Shown in pieces: positions 9,041-17,630 of a stretch of 47,948 nt of DNA. Source of the DNA: Rhodobiaceae bacterium (GTDB lineage: Bacteria; Pseudomonadota; Alphaproteobacteria; Rhizobiales; Tepidamorphaceae); the NCBI GenBank assembly GCA_020441995.1, contig JAGRLC010000020.1, forward strand, positions 1 through 47,948, given 5' to 3'. Numbering within the stretch: the first letter of the stretch is position 1; every line of letters begins with the position of its first letter. The translations under genes and the position numbers were made by a program. The notes beneath the pieces were generated by a model that worked only from the letters and a program-made list of their open reading frames with translations, did no database searches and was not told the DNA's origin.

Positions 9041-9214
9041 GAGCTACGATGAGTGGCGGACCACAGGCACCCATTGGTCACAGTTTCTCCCGGTTTAGGT
9101 CATGGATTCATGATCTGGAGACTATCCGGACTTGAATCTTACGTTCCGGGAACACACGTCATGGGTGATGCGGCGGACCTGACATGGCGCGGAGGCCGCG
9201 CCATGTCAGGCTTT
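9041..9214 (+). ncRNA. Candidate small structured RNA with terminator, possibly 6S RNA
   Basis: The 5' end is approximate. A nested set of pairings forms one long interrupted rod: CACCCAT (9068-9074) with ATGGGTG (9161-9167); an asymmetric bubble of 13 and 9 bases; TCCCGG (9088-9093) with CCGGGA (9146-9151); GATTCA (9105-9110) with TGAATC (9133-9138); TCTGG (9114-9118) with CCGGA (9126-9130); and a 7-base loop. A perfect 15-bp hairpin with a T-run follows immediately. A closing stem, a large central bubble and a terminal stem-loop in about 170 bases resemble 6S RNA, which mimics open promoter DNA and binds RNA polymerase. It could instead be a leader of the downstream transglycosylase gene. 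I could not identify a clear promoter. Confidence 0.5.
9178..9214 (+). terminator. Rho-independent terminator hairpin before the transglycosylase gene
   Basis: A perfect 15-bp inverted repeat: CCTGACATGGCGCGG at 9178-9192, a 3-base loop AGG, and the complementary arm at 9196-9210, followed by CTTTTC. The stem is GC-rich and the T-run short. It lies 15-18 bases before the transglycosylase ATG, so it must end an upstream transcript (the candidate RNA) or act as an attenuator. Confidence 0.7.
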
Positions 9215-9228
9215 TCAGACACGAGGCA

Positions 9229-11421
9229 ATGGCAACCGTGAAGCGCGACGCTCCCTTCAAGCTGATTGCAAAATCAGCCGTTCTGGGGATTGTGCTTGCC
9301 TGCACAACAGCTCCCCATGGCGGCGTTGTTGCCCAGACCGGCGCCCAGTCGATCGGTGACCTGATCCTTCAGGCAACGACCGGCGAAAGCGTTCAACTGC
9401 CCAGCGCCATACCCATGCCGCGCCGCAAGCCTGCCGGCTCGGTGCGCCCCATGCAGGCTTCAATCCAGACAACCCGGCCCGCCGTGGAACAGCAGTGGGC
9501 GCCGCGCGTGATTCAGGCAGGCGCCATTCCGCGCGCCGAACAATCCGCGGTCAAGAACGCCATTGCCCTTATCGACAAAGGTCAGTTTTCGGACGCCTGG
9601 CAGATCGCTGCCGGCCTGAAACATCCCGCGGCGAAAGGGGTTGTCCAGTACATCATCCTGCGCCAGTCAAACAGCGGGCGCTCCGTCGACGATTACGCGC
9701 ATTTTCTCTTTGCCAATGCCGACTGGCCCACCGAGCGCATTCGCGCGCGGATGGAAAACGCCATGATCGAGCAAGGTGTTTCCGCTCCATCGGCGCTGCA
9801 TATTCTGTCGGCTTTCCCGCCCGAGAGCGGCGACGGGCATCTTGCCCTTGCCCTTGCCCAGCAAGCAACCGGCAACGGCAAGGCCGCCGCGCAGACGATC
9901 CGATCCTCATGGGTGTCCGGCGAGATCTTCGGCAAGGATGGCGAAGAGCAGGCAATGCGTGTGCTTGGTCGTTATTTGACGAAGAACGACCACGAAGTGC
10001 GTATGCGCGCGCTGTTCTACAATGACGACAACATTTCCGGCCTGCGCGCGGCAGCGCGCCTCGATGCGGGACAGCGCAAACTCGGTGAAGCCTGGGCGGC
10101 GGTGAACAAGCGGGCAAAGAACGCACGCTCACTGCTGAACGCCGTTCCCAACAGCCTTCATAACGATCCCGCCTATCAGTTCATCGAAATCCAGTGGCAT
10201 CGCCGTGCCGGAAAAGAGCTTCAGGCCGCGAAACTCATGGCCAAGGCGCAGCGCGATCCGCGCCTGCTGATCGATCGCGACGAATGGTGGATCGAGCGCC
10301 GTCTTCAAGCCCGCGACGCGCTGGAAGCAGGCCGGCCCCGCCTCGCCTACCAGATCGCCGCCGGTCATTCGGCGGAAACCGAATGGCTCGCGATCGAGGC
10401 CGAGTTTCATGCCGGATGGATCGCCCTGCGCTGGCTGAAGGACACCGGCACGGCGGCGAAGCATTTCAATAACGCGATCCAGTTGGCCCGCACACCCATT
10501 TCTCGTTCACGCGCACACTACTGGATGGGCCGCGCGCTACAGGCTGCCGGCCAGCCCACCGCAACCGGCCATTATCAGGCGGCGGCGGCGTTCCCGACCA
10601 CCTATTACGGCCAGCTTGCAATCAATGCGTTGGGCGGAACAGCAATCCGCATTCCGTCCCGCCCACCTGAAAACAAGCGCCTTACCAACAGCGCGCCTAT
10701 GATGGCGGTCAACCTGCTGCATGATCTTGGCGAAACGGAATATCTCGGCACGTTTTTCTACGACCTGCGCGAACGCCTGACCGACCCCGGCGACATCGCC
10801 TATCTGGCCGACCGGGCCGGCGATCTCGGCCTGACGCATTTGCAGGTACGCATCGGCAAGAAGGCAACGCAGGACGGCCTGCCCTTCGAACGCCATGCCT
10901 TCCCCGTCGGCGCCGTCCCGAATGTAAAGGGCAGCAACCTGCCGGAGCAGGCCCTCATCTATGCCATTGCCAGACAGGAAAGCGAATTCAACGCCAGGGC
11001 GCGCAGCCCCGCAGGCGCGCGCGGTCTGATGCAAGTGATGCCGGCAACCGCCAAGGGCATCGCCAAGCGCAACGGCTATCGCTACTCGATCGACAAGCTG
11101 TCCGGCGACCCCAAGTACAACGCCACCTTTGGCGCAACCTACCTCGGCGAGCGGATCGGCCAGTTCAACGGCTCGTACATTCTTGCCATTGCCTCCTATA
11201 ACGCCGGCAAGGGCAATGTGGACAAATGGATAAAACGTTTCGGCGATCCGCGCGATCCGCGCATCGACCCGGTTGACTGGGTTGAACTGATACCGTTTAC
11301 CGAGACGCGCAACTATGTTCAGCGCGTCATGGAAAACCTTCAGGTCTACCGGGCGCTCCTCCCCGGAACACCGGCCCAGATCGCCCTTGCCCGCGATCTG
11401 ATGCGCGGCGCAACAAACTGA
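9229..11421 (+). CDS. Soluble lytic murein transglycosylase
   Basis: Cleaves the MurNAc-GlcNAc bond of peptidoglycan in the periplasm, forming 1,6-anhydro ends. The 730 residues comprise an N-terminal signal peptide (hydrophobic stretch LIAKSAVLGIVLACT), a long alpha-helical superhelix region (about residues 80-560) like Slt70, and a C-terminal SLT domain. There IARQESEFN carries catalytic Glu584, followed by SPAGARGLMQVMPATAKG and YNAGKGNV. I chose the ATG at 9229, preceded by GAGG at 9222-9225. An in-frame ATG at 9184 lies inside the terminator hairpin and would put 15 basic residues before the signal peptide. The alpha/beta hydrolase follows after 6 bases. Confidence 0.9.
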   Translation: MATVKRDAPFKLIAKSAVLGIVLACTTAPHGGVVAQTGAQSIGDLILQATTGESVQLPSAIPMPRRKPAGSVRPMQASIQTTRPAVEQQWAPRVIQAGAIPRAEQSAVKNAIALIDKGQFSDAWQIAAGLKHPAAKGVVQYIILRQSNSGRSVDDYAHFLFANADWPTERIRARMENAMIEQGVSAPSALHILSAFPPESGDGHLALALAQQATGNGKAAAQTIRSSWVSGEIFGKDGEEQAMRVLGRYLTKNDHEVRMRALFYNDDNISGLRAAARLDAGQRKLGEAWAAVNKRAKNARSLLNAVPNSLHNDPAYQFIEIQWHRRAGKELQAAKLMAKAQRDPRLLIDRDEWWIERRLQARDALEAGRPRLAYQIAAGHSAETEWLAIEAEFHAGWIALRWLKDTGTAAKHFNNAIQLARTPISRSRAHYWMGRALQAAGQPTATGHYQAAAAFPTTYYGQLAINALGGTAIRIPSRPPENKRLTNSAPMMAVNLLHDLGETEYLGTFFYDLRERLTDPGDIAYLADRAGDLGLTHLQVRIGKKATQDGLPFERHAFPVGAVPNVKGSNLPEQALIYAIARQESEFNARARSPAGARGLMQVMPATAKGIAKRNGYRYSIDKLSGDPKYNATFGATYLGERIGQFNGSYILAIASYNAGKGNVDKWIKRFGDPRDPRIDPVDWVELIPFTETRNYVQRVMENLQVYRALLPGTPAQIALARDLMRGATN

Positions 11422-11427
11422 TCTGTC

Positions 11428-12393
11428 ATGGCGAAAGCAAAAAGAACCGCAGCAGCAAAAAAAGCCGCCCCCGAAGACGACAGCAGCCCGAAGTACCCCG
11501 AATTGCCGGACGGCAAGACCGGCGCTTCCTTCACGGAGCAGTCCTATACGTCCCAGGACGGATTGCGGCTGATCTTTTCGGACTACGGGCCCCGGCAATC
11601 GGAACTGACCCCCGTCATCTGTCTTGCCGGGCTGACACGAAACGGGCGCGATTTCCATGAACTGGCATCATGGCTCGCAACGATCCCCGGTCATGAGCGC
11701 CGCGTAATCGTCCCAGATTATCGCGGACGCGGACGTTCCGAATATGACCGCAACTGGGAAAACTACAGCCTCGCGGTTGAATTGCAGGACATTCTCGACC
11801 TGCTGACCACGCTCGACATCGAGCATGCGATTTTTGTCGGCACATCGCGTGGCGGGTTGATCACCATGCTGATGGGAGCCGCACGTCCCGCCGCAATTTC
11901 GGGTGTGGTGCTGAACGACATTGGCCCGGTCATCGAACCCCAAGGCCTGCTGCGCATCCGCCAATACATGCGCGAACGCCCCGCCGCACGCGGCTGGGAT
12001 GAAGCGGCGGACGCCCTGAAGCGGATGTGGGCCGCGCTGTACCCTGAATTGCCCGACGAGGCATGGCTTGGGCTGGCGCACAAGATTTACCGCGAAACCA
12101 ATGGCCGGATCGTACCCGATTATGACCCCAATCTGCTGAAGCCGCTCGAAGGTCTCGATCTGGACAAGGCCGGTCCGCCGCTATGGGGGCCGTTCGCTTC
12201 CCTGACACCTGCGCCGATGCTGTGCCTGCGAGGCGAGCATTCCGACATTCTGACAGCCAAGACCGTCAACGAGATGCGCCGCAATCATCCCGATTTCGAT
12301 AGCGCGACCGTTCCAGCCAGCGGGCATGCGCCCCTGCTCATCGAATTGCCGGTTCTGCGCCTGATCGCCGGATTTGTCGCCAACTGCGGCTAG
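11428..12393 (+). CDS. Alpha/beta hydrolase
   Basis: Alpha/beta-fold hydrolase of unknown substrate, 321 residues, cytoplasmic. The nucleophile elbow is GTSRGG with Ser140. Asp273 (in HSDIL) and His300 (in ASGHAPLL) complete a plausible triad, and the oxyanion region is CLAGLTRNGRDF. A lysine/alanine-rich N-terminal stretch of about 15 residues precedes the core and may be a charged tail rather than a signal peptide. The gene follows the transglycosylase by 6 bases, so it is probably in the same transcript, but no functional link is visible. The specific family (esterase, epoxide hydrolase or thioesterase) cannot be told. Confidence 0.85.
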   Translation: MAKAKRTAAAKKAAPEDDSSPKYPELPDGKTGASFTEQSYTSQDGLRLIFSDYGPRQSELTPVICLAGLTRNGRDFHELASWLATIPGHERRVIVPDYRGRGRSEYDRNWENYSLAVELQDILDLLTTLDIEHAIFVGTSRGGLITMLMGAARPAAISGVVLNDIGPVIEPQGLLRIRQYMRERPAARGWDEAADALKRMWAALYPELPDEAWLGLAHKIYRETNGRIVPDYDPNLLKPLEGLDLDKAGPPLWGPFASLTPAPMLCLRGEHSDILTAKTVNEMRRNHPDFDSATVPASGHAPLLIELPVLRLIAGFVANCG

Positions 12394-12419
12394 TTCTGCG
12401 ATTAACTGGCGTCCGATAA

Positions 12420-13082
12420 TCAGTCTTTCTGCGCGGCAAGTTTCTTCGCCTGGCCGATCCAGTCTTCGCGCCCGATCCGGCCCGGGAAGGTCAGGAAGTT
12501 GTCGACCCATTCGGCTTCTTCATCGCCCCAGCCCGCAATCTGGTCGAAGTGCCAGATGCCGAAGCTGTTGAGCCGCCCTTCGTTGACCTTACCGATGCCC
12601 TTGATTTTCTTCAGATCATCCGCCTTGCCGCCACGCGGGCTTTTCAGGCCCTTGGGCTGGCGTCCGCTCAAATCGCCATCCGTCTCGACCGCGACAATTT
12701 CCCCCTCGTCTTCGGATGAGGCCGGTGATGTTTTCCCGGGCTCGCCGGTTTTGGACTCTTCCGGCTGAAGCTGAGTTTTGCCGGCCTCCGGCGCATCCGC
12801 CGCGGTTACCGGTTTCTCATCCGCCTTCTTCGGCTCTTCATCGGCCGCGGGCGCCGGTGACGGCTCTTCAGACGTTTCAGGAGACGGTTCTTCCGCTACA
12901 GCGAATGTGTCCTCCGCCTCCTGAGGCGCATCGGCGTCTTCCTTGAGCAGTTCCGGCGGAACCGGAATACTCACGCCAACTTCCTGCGCCGCGAAGATCC
13001 GCCTCAGCCAGCACCCTAGAGCGCAGCCGCCAAGGAACGCGAGCAGCAACAGCAGCACGGTCTGGAACATCAGTGCGTTCAT
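12420..13082 (-). CDS. Membrane-anchored acidic protein with C-terminal HhH-like domain
   Basis: The 220 residues start with a single hydrophobic helix (about residues 5-25, FQTVLLLLLAFLGGCALGCW). Then comes a low-complexity linker at about residues 40-150, rich in Glu, Pro, Ala and Asp. The C-terminal domain of about 60 residues begins DDLKKIKGIGKVNEGRLNSF and continues GIWHFDQIAGW, which looks like the helix-hairpin-helix-type domain often seen in alphaproteobacterial NADH-dehydrogenase-linked and hypothetical proteins. Function is unknown. It is third in an operon after the BON/OmpA protein and the 30-residue membrane protein, 37 bases downstream of the latter. The arrangement resembles mycobacterial arfABC by position and topology only. 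Confidence 0.8.
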   Translation of the reverse strand: MNALMFQTVLLLLLAFLGGCALGCWLRRIFAAQEVGVSIPVPPELLKEDADAPQEAEDTFAVAEEPSPETSEEPSPAPAADEEPKKADEKPVTAADAPEAGKTQLQPEESKTGEPGKTSPASSEDEGEIVAVETDGDLSGRQPKGLKSPRGGKADDLKKIKGIGKVNEGRLNSFGIWHFDQIAGWGDEEAEWVDNFLTFPGRIGREDWIGQAKKLAAQKD

Positions 13083-13119
13083 CGGCCAGCCTCCTGAACC
13101 CTGTCTCTCACCTGGCCGG

Positions 13120-13212
13120 TCAATACGACCGCGACGTCAGCCAGCCCGTGATAATCCCCGAGATCACCGCCAGTATAATGAACAGCCAAAGCTGGGAAAC
13201 GAGATAGAGCAT
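13120..13212 (-). CDS. 30-residue single-span membrane protein
   Basis: A very short gene encoding 30 residues that are almost entirely one hydrophobic helix, from LYLVSQLWLFIILAVISGII to a GWLTSRSY tail. It is supported by a clear GAGGA ribosome site 4 bases before the ATG (13210-13212), by its 7-base spacing after the stop of the large OmpA/BON gene, and by the fact that the helix fills the whole reading frame. Longer in-frame starts would run back into the OmpA gene. Function is unknown. Its position between an OmpA/BON protein and an anchored acidic protein suggests a small subunit or scaffold of an envelope complex. Confidence 0.72.
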   Translation of the reverse strand: MLYLVSQLWLFIILAVISGIITGWLTSRSY

Positions 13213-13219
13213 CTTATCC

Positions 13220-16108
13220 TCACTGGGTGATTGTGAACTCGATGCGCCGGTTGCGCGCCTTGCCCGCATCATTGTCATTGGAGGCAATCGGTTTCGTCTC
13301 GCCGTAGCCAACAGCCTTCAGGCGCTGCCCGGATACCCCCTTGCCGACAAGATAGCGCACAACCGACTGGGCCCGTTTCTGGCTCAGATCGAGATTGTAC
13401 TCTTCCGGCCCATCGGAATCCGTGTGCCCCCCGACCTCGATGCCAAATCCCTGGCAGCCCTGCGCGGCTTCCGCGATCCGGTCCAGAAGCGCAAAGCTTT
13501 CCGCGCGGATATCCGCACTGTTGACCTCAAACAGCACCGTGTTTCCGGTCATGATCGTGTTGAGACGATCCTGGCAGGCTTCCGCCTCGCCGGGCGCCTG
13601 GGGTTCGGGCTGCGGAGGCGCTTCGGCAACGCGGATCGAGCTGGTGCCGGAAAACCCGGCAGGAAGCCGCTTGGCGATCAGTTCATCCGCCGTCTCCGCC
13701 GATTCCCGGTCCGGCGCATCGCCGGTCACCGTGACGCGCCTGTCGGCCAGCGTCGCTGAGCCCTCGAACAACTGCCCCAAGGCGGCAAAAGCTACGCCAA
13801 CGGCCTGCACCATGCCATCCGGCGCGCCGGACGCGAGCTTCATCTCGTCCCGGACAGTCAGGCCCGCAAAGCGTTCCCGCGCGAAATCGGCGATTTCCTT
13901 GCGCACTTCATTGCTCGGAACATGCCCCGACAGCGTGATCGATGCCGCATCGCGCTTCGCGCTCCAGACGTAGGGCGAAATCGCCGGCGGCAGAATATCG
14001 GAACGAACGAGTTTCAGTCCGCCCGGCATGGCAGCCGGGACATCAGCTAGAATGCCGTCATAGGCAGGGAAATCGGGTGTGATCCCCTCAAGCGAGAATT
14101 CAATCCCTGAAATCCGCACCTGCCCCTGTGTCATGCGGCCCAGCTGTTTGAGCGCAAAGGAGGTCGCGGGCCCCCAGATCGCGGCTTCGGGCCCACCGGA
14201 AGCGATCTCCATCCTGTCCGTCACTTCGCCGCCCGGAACAGCTTGCTTCGCCGCCGCCAGAACGGTCTTGCGGACAGCCTCGCTTGGAACGAATCCATCG
14301 AGCACAAGCCGGTTGGCATCCCGCGTCGCGGTCCAGGACAAAACGCCGATGGCCGCCGGAAAAATCTCAAGCTTCCCGTTTTCCACGCCATCCGGCAGGG
14401 ATTGCAACGCGACTTCGGCCGCGCGGAAGGCATCGACATCGCGCGCAATGCCGGAAACCGAAAGCACCTTGCCATCGAGCGAGGCCGTTCCTTCGCTGAA
14501 GCTGGCAAACATCCGCGCCACGAACCCGGCAACCTCGTTAAAGGTCTCCTCGCTCAGCGGGCCGCGCGCGACCATTGCCGTCGACTGGACTTCCGTGCCG
14601 GGCCTTGCGCCGGTGAAAGTCCCGACAAGCGCGTTGCGGGCTTCGGCGCCCGGCGCAAATCCCTCGATGGAAACGCTGTTGGCTTCAAGCCGCGCCGACC
14701 ACACGAACGGATCGACAATCGCGGGCTGCAAACCATTGCGTGCAAGCGAAAAATCGTCGGGTATCGCCTTGAGCGCCGCCATCGCGGCATCAAAGAATTC
14801 CGGCGAACGTACCGCCCCATCGAAAGACAGGCTGCCGGGTATCATCAGCGCGCTGCCCTCGCTCATGTAGCCGAGCACTTCGAACGAGAAACCGGCACCG
14901 CTTGTCCAGGCTTCGTCTGTCGCCTCGTCCGGCCCCTGCGCAACCCGCATGCGATTGCGGACTTGCATGCCGGGGAAAGTCTTCGACGCCAGATCCAGGA
15001 TGCGCTGCTGCGCCGCATCGCTCGGTACATAGCCGCTCAACGCCAGTCCATCGGCGCTCAGGCTGGCAATCCAGGCGAATGTATCCGCCGCCGCCGGCGT
15101 GATGTCAGCGCGCAACAGCACGATGCCAGCGGGCACAGCATCGAGCGCGGCCAGAACCGATTCGTAATCCTCAATGCTTGCCGCCTCGCCGGAAATCGAC
15201 AGCCTGTCATTTTCAAGAGCCGCTTTTGCGCCTTTCAGGCGCGAGAACTGCTGCAATACAAAGGACGTCGTACGGCTCCACAGCGCACTGTCGATGCCGC
15301 CGGCGGCAACAACCACATCGCTTGTCACCTCTGCGCCGGGCAGAAGATCGCGGATCGCGGCAGCCAGAGCATCGCGCGCGGCAAAGTCCGGCGCATATCC
15401 CGACATGACGAGCCTGCCATCCGAGTAGGATGCGTCCCATTTGTGTGGCGACACGACGGGAGCGCTGACGGATTCAGCCGCCATCGTGACGCCGTCGGGC
15501 AGCGCCCTCAACGCGGTGACGATCGTCTCATAGGACTGCGGCGAACTGGCCGCGCCAATGACCGAAAAGGCCAGATTGCGCAGGGAAACCTCACCCGTGT
15601 CCAGTTGCGCAAGCAGCGTCAGCCCGAATCGTGTCGCGGCCGTCCATTGCGCCTCGTCCGGCACACCGCGCGCGGCCACCAGACCCGACACGTTGACATC
15701 GACACCCGGCAATGCGGCCCTTGCCGCCTCGAACATGGTTGCGCGGGCAGCGGTTGACGGCACGTTCCCGGTGATTCTCACACCCGTTTCATCGCGCCGT
15801 GCGTTCCAGATGAACGGATCGGCAAGCGCCAGGAGACTGGATGTATCGTTGACAGTCCGAACACCCCAGGTCCGCATGGCCAGGGATCGGGCCGCCCCTT
15901 GCGCTTCTTCGGAAGGGGCCGTGCCGCTCAATGTGAGATCGCGGCCATCCACACTGATCTCCGCCCACTCATGTCCGGCGGCGGCAAGATCGCTCGCCGC
16001 GCGGACTGATAGATCGGACTCAATGGGTGCGGGCTTGAAATAGAGCGCGAGCAGCGTGATGAGCGCGAGCGGCAAGATTCCCCAGAACCATCGCCACGGC
16101 TGACACAT
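13220..16108 (-). CDS. Giant BON-repeat / OmpA-family envelope protein
   Basis: A 962-residue protein anchored by one N-terminal helix (MCQPWRWFWGILPLALITLL). The body contains six diverged tandem units of about 123 residues. Each starts with a conserved Trp (W101, W224, W346, W470, W592, W715) followed by a beta-strand/GxxPS pattern, resembling paired BON domains. A Pro/Glu linker at about 828-845 leads to a C-terminal OmpA domain (about 855-962) with LFEVNSADI, GGHTDSDGPEEYN, LSQKRAQSVVRYL and RNRRIEF, which binds peptidoglycan. So it probably bridges the inner membrane and the cell wall. I chose the ATG at 16108 because it has an AGGGA site and matches the start expected for the family. 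A small membrane protein follows after 7 bases. Confidence 0.88.
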   Translation of the reverse strand: MCQPWRWFWGILPLALITLLALYFKPAPIESDLSVRAASDLAAAGHEWAEISVDGRDLTLSGTAPSEEAQGAARSLAMRTWGVRTVNDTSSLLALADPFIWNARRDETGVRITGNVPSTAARATMFEAARAALPGVDVNVSGLVAARGVPDEAQWTAATRFGLTLLAQLDTGEVSLRNLAFSVIGAASSPQSYETIVTALRALPDGVTMAAESVSAPVVSPHKWDASYSDGRLVMSGYAPDFAARDALAAAIRDLLPGAEVTSDVVVAAGGIDSALWSRTTSFVLQQFSRLKGAKAALENDRLSISGEAASIEDYESVLAALDAVPAGIVLLRADITPAAADTFAWIASLSADGLALSGYVPSDAAQQRILDLASKTFPGMQVRNRMRVAQGPDEATDEAWTSGAGFSFEVLGYMSEGSALMIPGSLSFDGAVRSPEFFDAAMAALKAIPDDFSLARNGLQPAIVDPFVWSARLEANSVSIEGFAPGAEARNALVGTFTGARPGTEVQSTAMVARGPLSEETFNEVAGFVARMFASFSEGTASLDGKVLSVSGIARDVDAFRAAEVALQSLPDGVENGKLEIFPAAIGVLSWTATRDANRLVLDGFVPSEAVRKTVLAAAKQAVPGGEVTDRMEIASGGPEAAIWGPATSFALKQLGRMTQGQVRISGIEFSLEGITPDFPAYDGILADVPAAMPGGLKLVRSDILPPAISPYVWSAKRDAASITLSGHVPSNEVRKEIADFARERFAGLTVRDEMKLASGAPDGMVQAVGVAFAALGQLFEGSATLADRRVTVTGDAPDRESAETADELIAKRLPAGFSGTSSIRVAEAPPQPEPQAPGEAEACQDRLNTIMTGNTVLFEVNSADIRAESFALLDRIAEAAQGCQGFGIEVGGHTDSDGPEEYNLDLSQKRAQSVVRYLVGKGVSGQRLKAVGYGETKPIASNDNDAGKARNRRIEFTITQ

Positions 16109-16334
16109 TGCTTGTCCCTCCCCGTCATAAAGGGCGAAACCGCCAATCGCGATTCCGAACGCGCACCCAGCCGCCAGTCCCGCCACAGGCCGGCAATCCG
16201 GGATACAGCAGGCGCATCCGCCGCCCTGATCTTGCATCCTTGCTAGACCGCCAACAGGACCGGCGCAACACCCGACTTCATGCTTTGGAACAAAAGGCGC
16301 GTGTTTGCGTCTGGCACAGCATCCGCGACACGCA

Positions 16335-16371
16335 CAAAAAGAAAGACCCCGGCGGTTTCCCGCCGGGGTCC
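16335..16371 (-). terminator. Rho-independent terminator of the porin gene
   Basis: On the minus strand an 11-bp perfect stem (GACCCCGGCGG, 4-base loop GAAA, CCGCCGGGGTC; 16370-16345) is followed by TTTCTTTTTG. It lies 27 bases beyond the porin stop. This is a textbook terminator, expected for a highly expressed gene. Confidence 0.9.
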
Positions 16372-16397
16372 GGTAATTCTAACTCGTGATCAGCTTA

Positions 16398-17630
16398 TCA
16401 GAAGCTGGCGCGAGCCGTGATACCGCCGATGACTTCGTCGGTGTCGTTCGGATTACCAGCATTGGCACCCGTAATGAACTTGTCGGTCGCGTTGTAGTCC
16501 GTGTGACGCCACAGAACTTCGGCCAGGAAGTCGAAGCCGGAAGCGGCACGGTACTGAACGACAGCCTGCGCACCGTAGATCTCACGATCAACAATGCCGG
16601 TGGCGGCGATGCCGGTGGAACCGGTGTTGTCCGAGTCACCCCAGATACCGGCCAGCTGCCAGGTGGTCTTGTCGTTGAAGCTACCGGCGATGCCGCCCAT
16701 GATGCCGAACTGCTCGTGGTCGTCACCGGTGTTGGTGCCGCCGGTGAACCAGTCGAACTGGTAGCTCGGAGCAGCCTCGGTGTAGTTGACCTTCAAGATG
16801 GCATTCAGGGAGTCGGTCAGCTCGGCTGCGACACCAAGCATGATACCGTAACCCGTGTCGCTACCACCAGCGGCGGCAGAGAACTCGTTGAACTTCGCAA
16901 CACCCGACAGCTGAACGTCCCAGCCGGCGTTTGCGTAGTTGATGTTGGCAACGACCGACGGAACGTCGTTGTCGCCGAAGCCACCATTGAAGCCGCTGGC
17001 AGGAAGCGTGCTGAGACCACCACCAGCAGACGTGGTGACACCAGCAGTCGACTGCTCGTAGGCCTGGTCTTCGAGAGCGACCGACACGGTCACGCCGTTA
17101 CCAACCGAGTGCGTGTAGCGGATCTGGTTGATACGGATCGTGTGAGCGACCGGCGACCAGTCACTGCCGTTCGGGTCCGAAGCGCCGTGCAGGTACGTCG
17201 ACCAGGTCTTACCAAAGACCCAGTTGCCGAGCTGCGCGAAGGCGTGACGCAGAAGGAACGAACCGCTCGAGTTCGTGTTGCCGTCGGTTGCCTGCATCTC
17301 GATGAACGCACGGACGGTGCCGTGGTCGGTCGAGCGGCGGGCGTCGAAGTTCAGACGGCCCTGGGCGTACATGCCGATTTCGTCGGTGCCCGTGGTGCCT
17401 TCGATGTCACCACCAGCAACGAGAGTGGCATCGCTGTTCTGTGCCCAAGTGACCAAGCGGGCGAAGCCGCCGACCTTGAAGCAGATGTCCGTGCCCGGCA
17501 GCTCAATGAAGCCGGTGATGTCGCAACGGTAGACCGGCTCACGACCCATCGGGGCGTCAGCGGCCTGTGCCCCGGTCGCCGCGATCGCTGCCGCAGCCGT
17601 GCCGAGAAGAAGGCTCTTAAACTTGTTCAT
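16398..17630 (-). CDS. Outer-membrane porin, Porin_2 (Omp2b/RopA) family
   Basis: General diffusion porin of the outer membrane, forming a 16-stranded beta-barrel in this family. The 410 residues start with a signal peptide (LLLGTAAAAIAATGAQA, cleavage before ADA). The mature start contains YRCDITGFIELPGTDICFKV, with the two cysteines typical of rhizobial porins, followed by GGFARLVTWAQ. Alternating aromatic/Gly strands continue to the terminal Phe (ARASF), the usual beta-barrel assembly signal. A strong GGAGG site precedes the ATG and a textbook terminator follows. Codon use is markedly biased compared with neighbours, consistent with high expression. Confidence 0.94.
   Translation of the reverse strand: MNKFKSLLLGTAAAAIAATGAQAADAPMGREPVYRCDITGFIELPGTDICFKVGGFARLVTWAQNSDATLVAGGDIEGTTGTDEIGMYAQGRLNFDARRSTDHGTVRAFIEMQATDGNTNSSGSFLLRHAFAQLGNWVFGKTWSTYLHGASDPNGSDWSPVAHTIRINQIRYTHSVGNGVTVSVALEDQAYEQSTAGVTTSAGGGLSTLPASGFNGGFGDNDVPSVVANINYANAGWDVQLSGVAKFNEFSAAAGGSDTGYGIMLGVAAELTDSLNAILKVNYTEAAPSYQFDWFTGGTNTGDDHEQFGIMGGIAGSFNDKTTWQLAGIWGDSDNTGSTGIAATGIVDREIYGAQAVVQYRAASGFDFLAEVLWRHTDYNATDKFITGANAGNPNDTDEVIGGITARASF

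Noticed and set aside
14243..15757. A 504-codon open frame opposite the BON/OmpA gene
   Set aside because: It runs antisense to a well-supported repeat protein, and its composition (Arg/Gly/His-rich) is that of a high-GC shadow frame with no family features.
13220..16108. Tandem DNA repeats or recombination array
   Set aside because: The repetition is visible only at protein level with a 123-residue period; DNA copies are too diverged to count as repeats.
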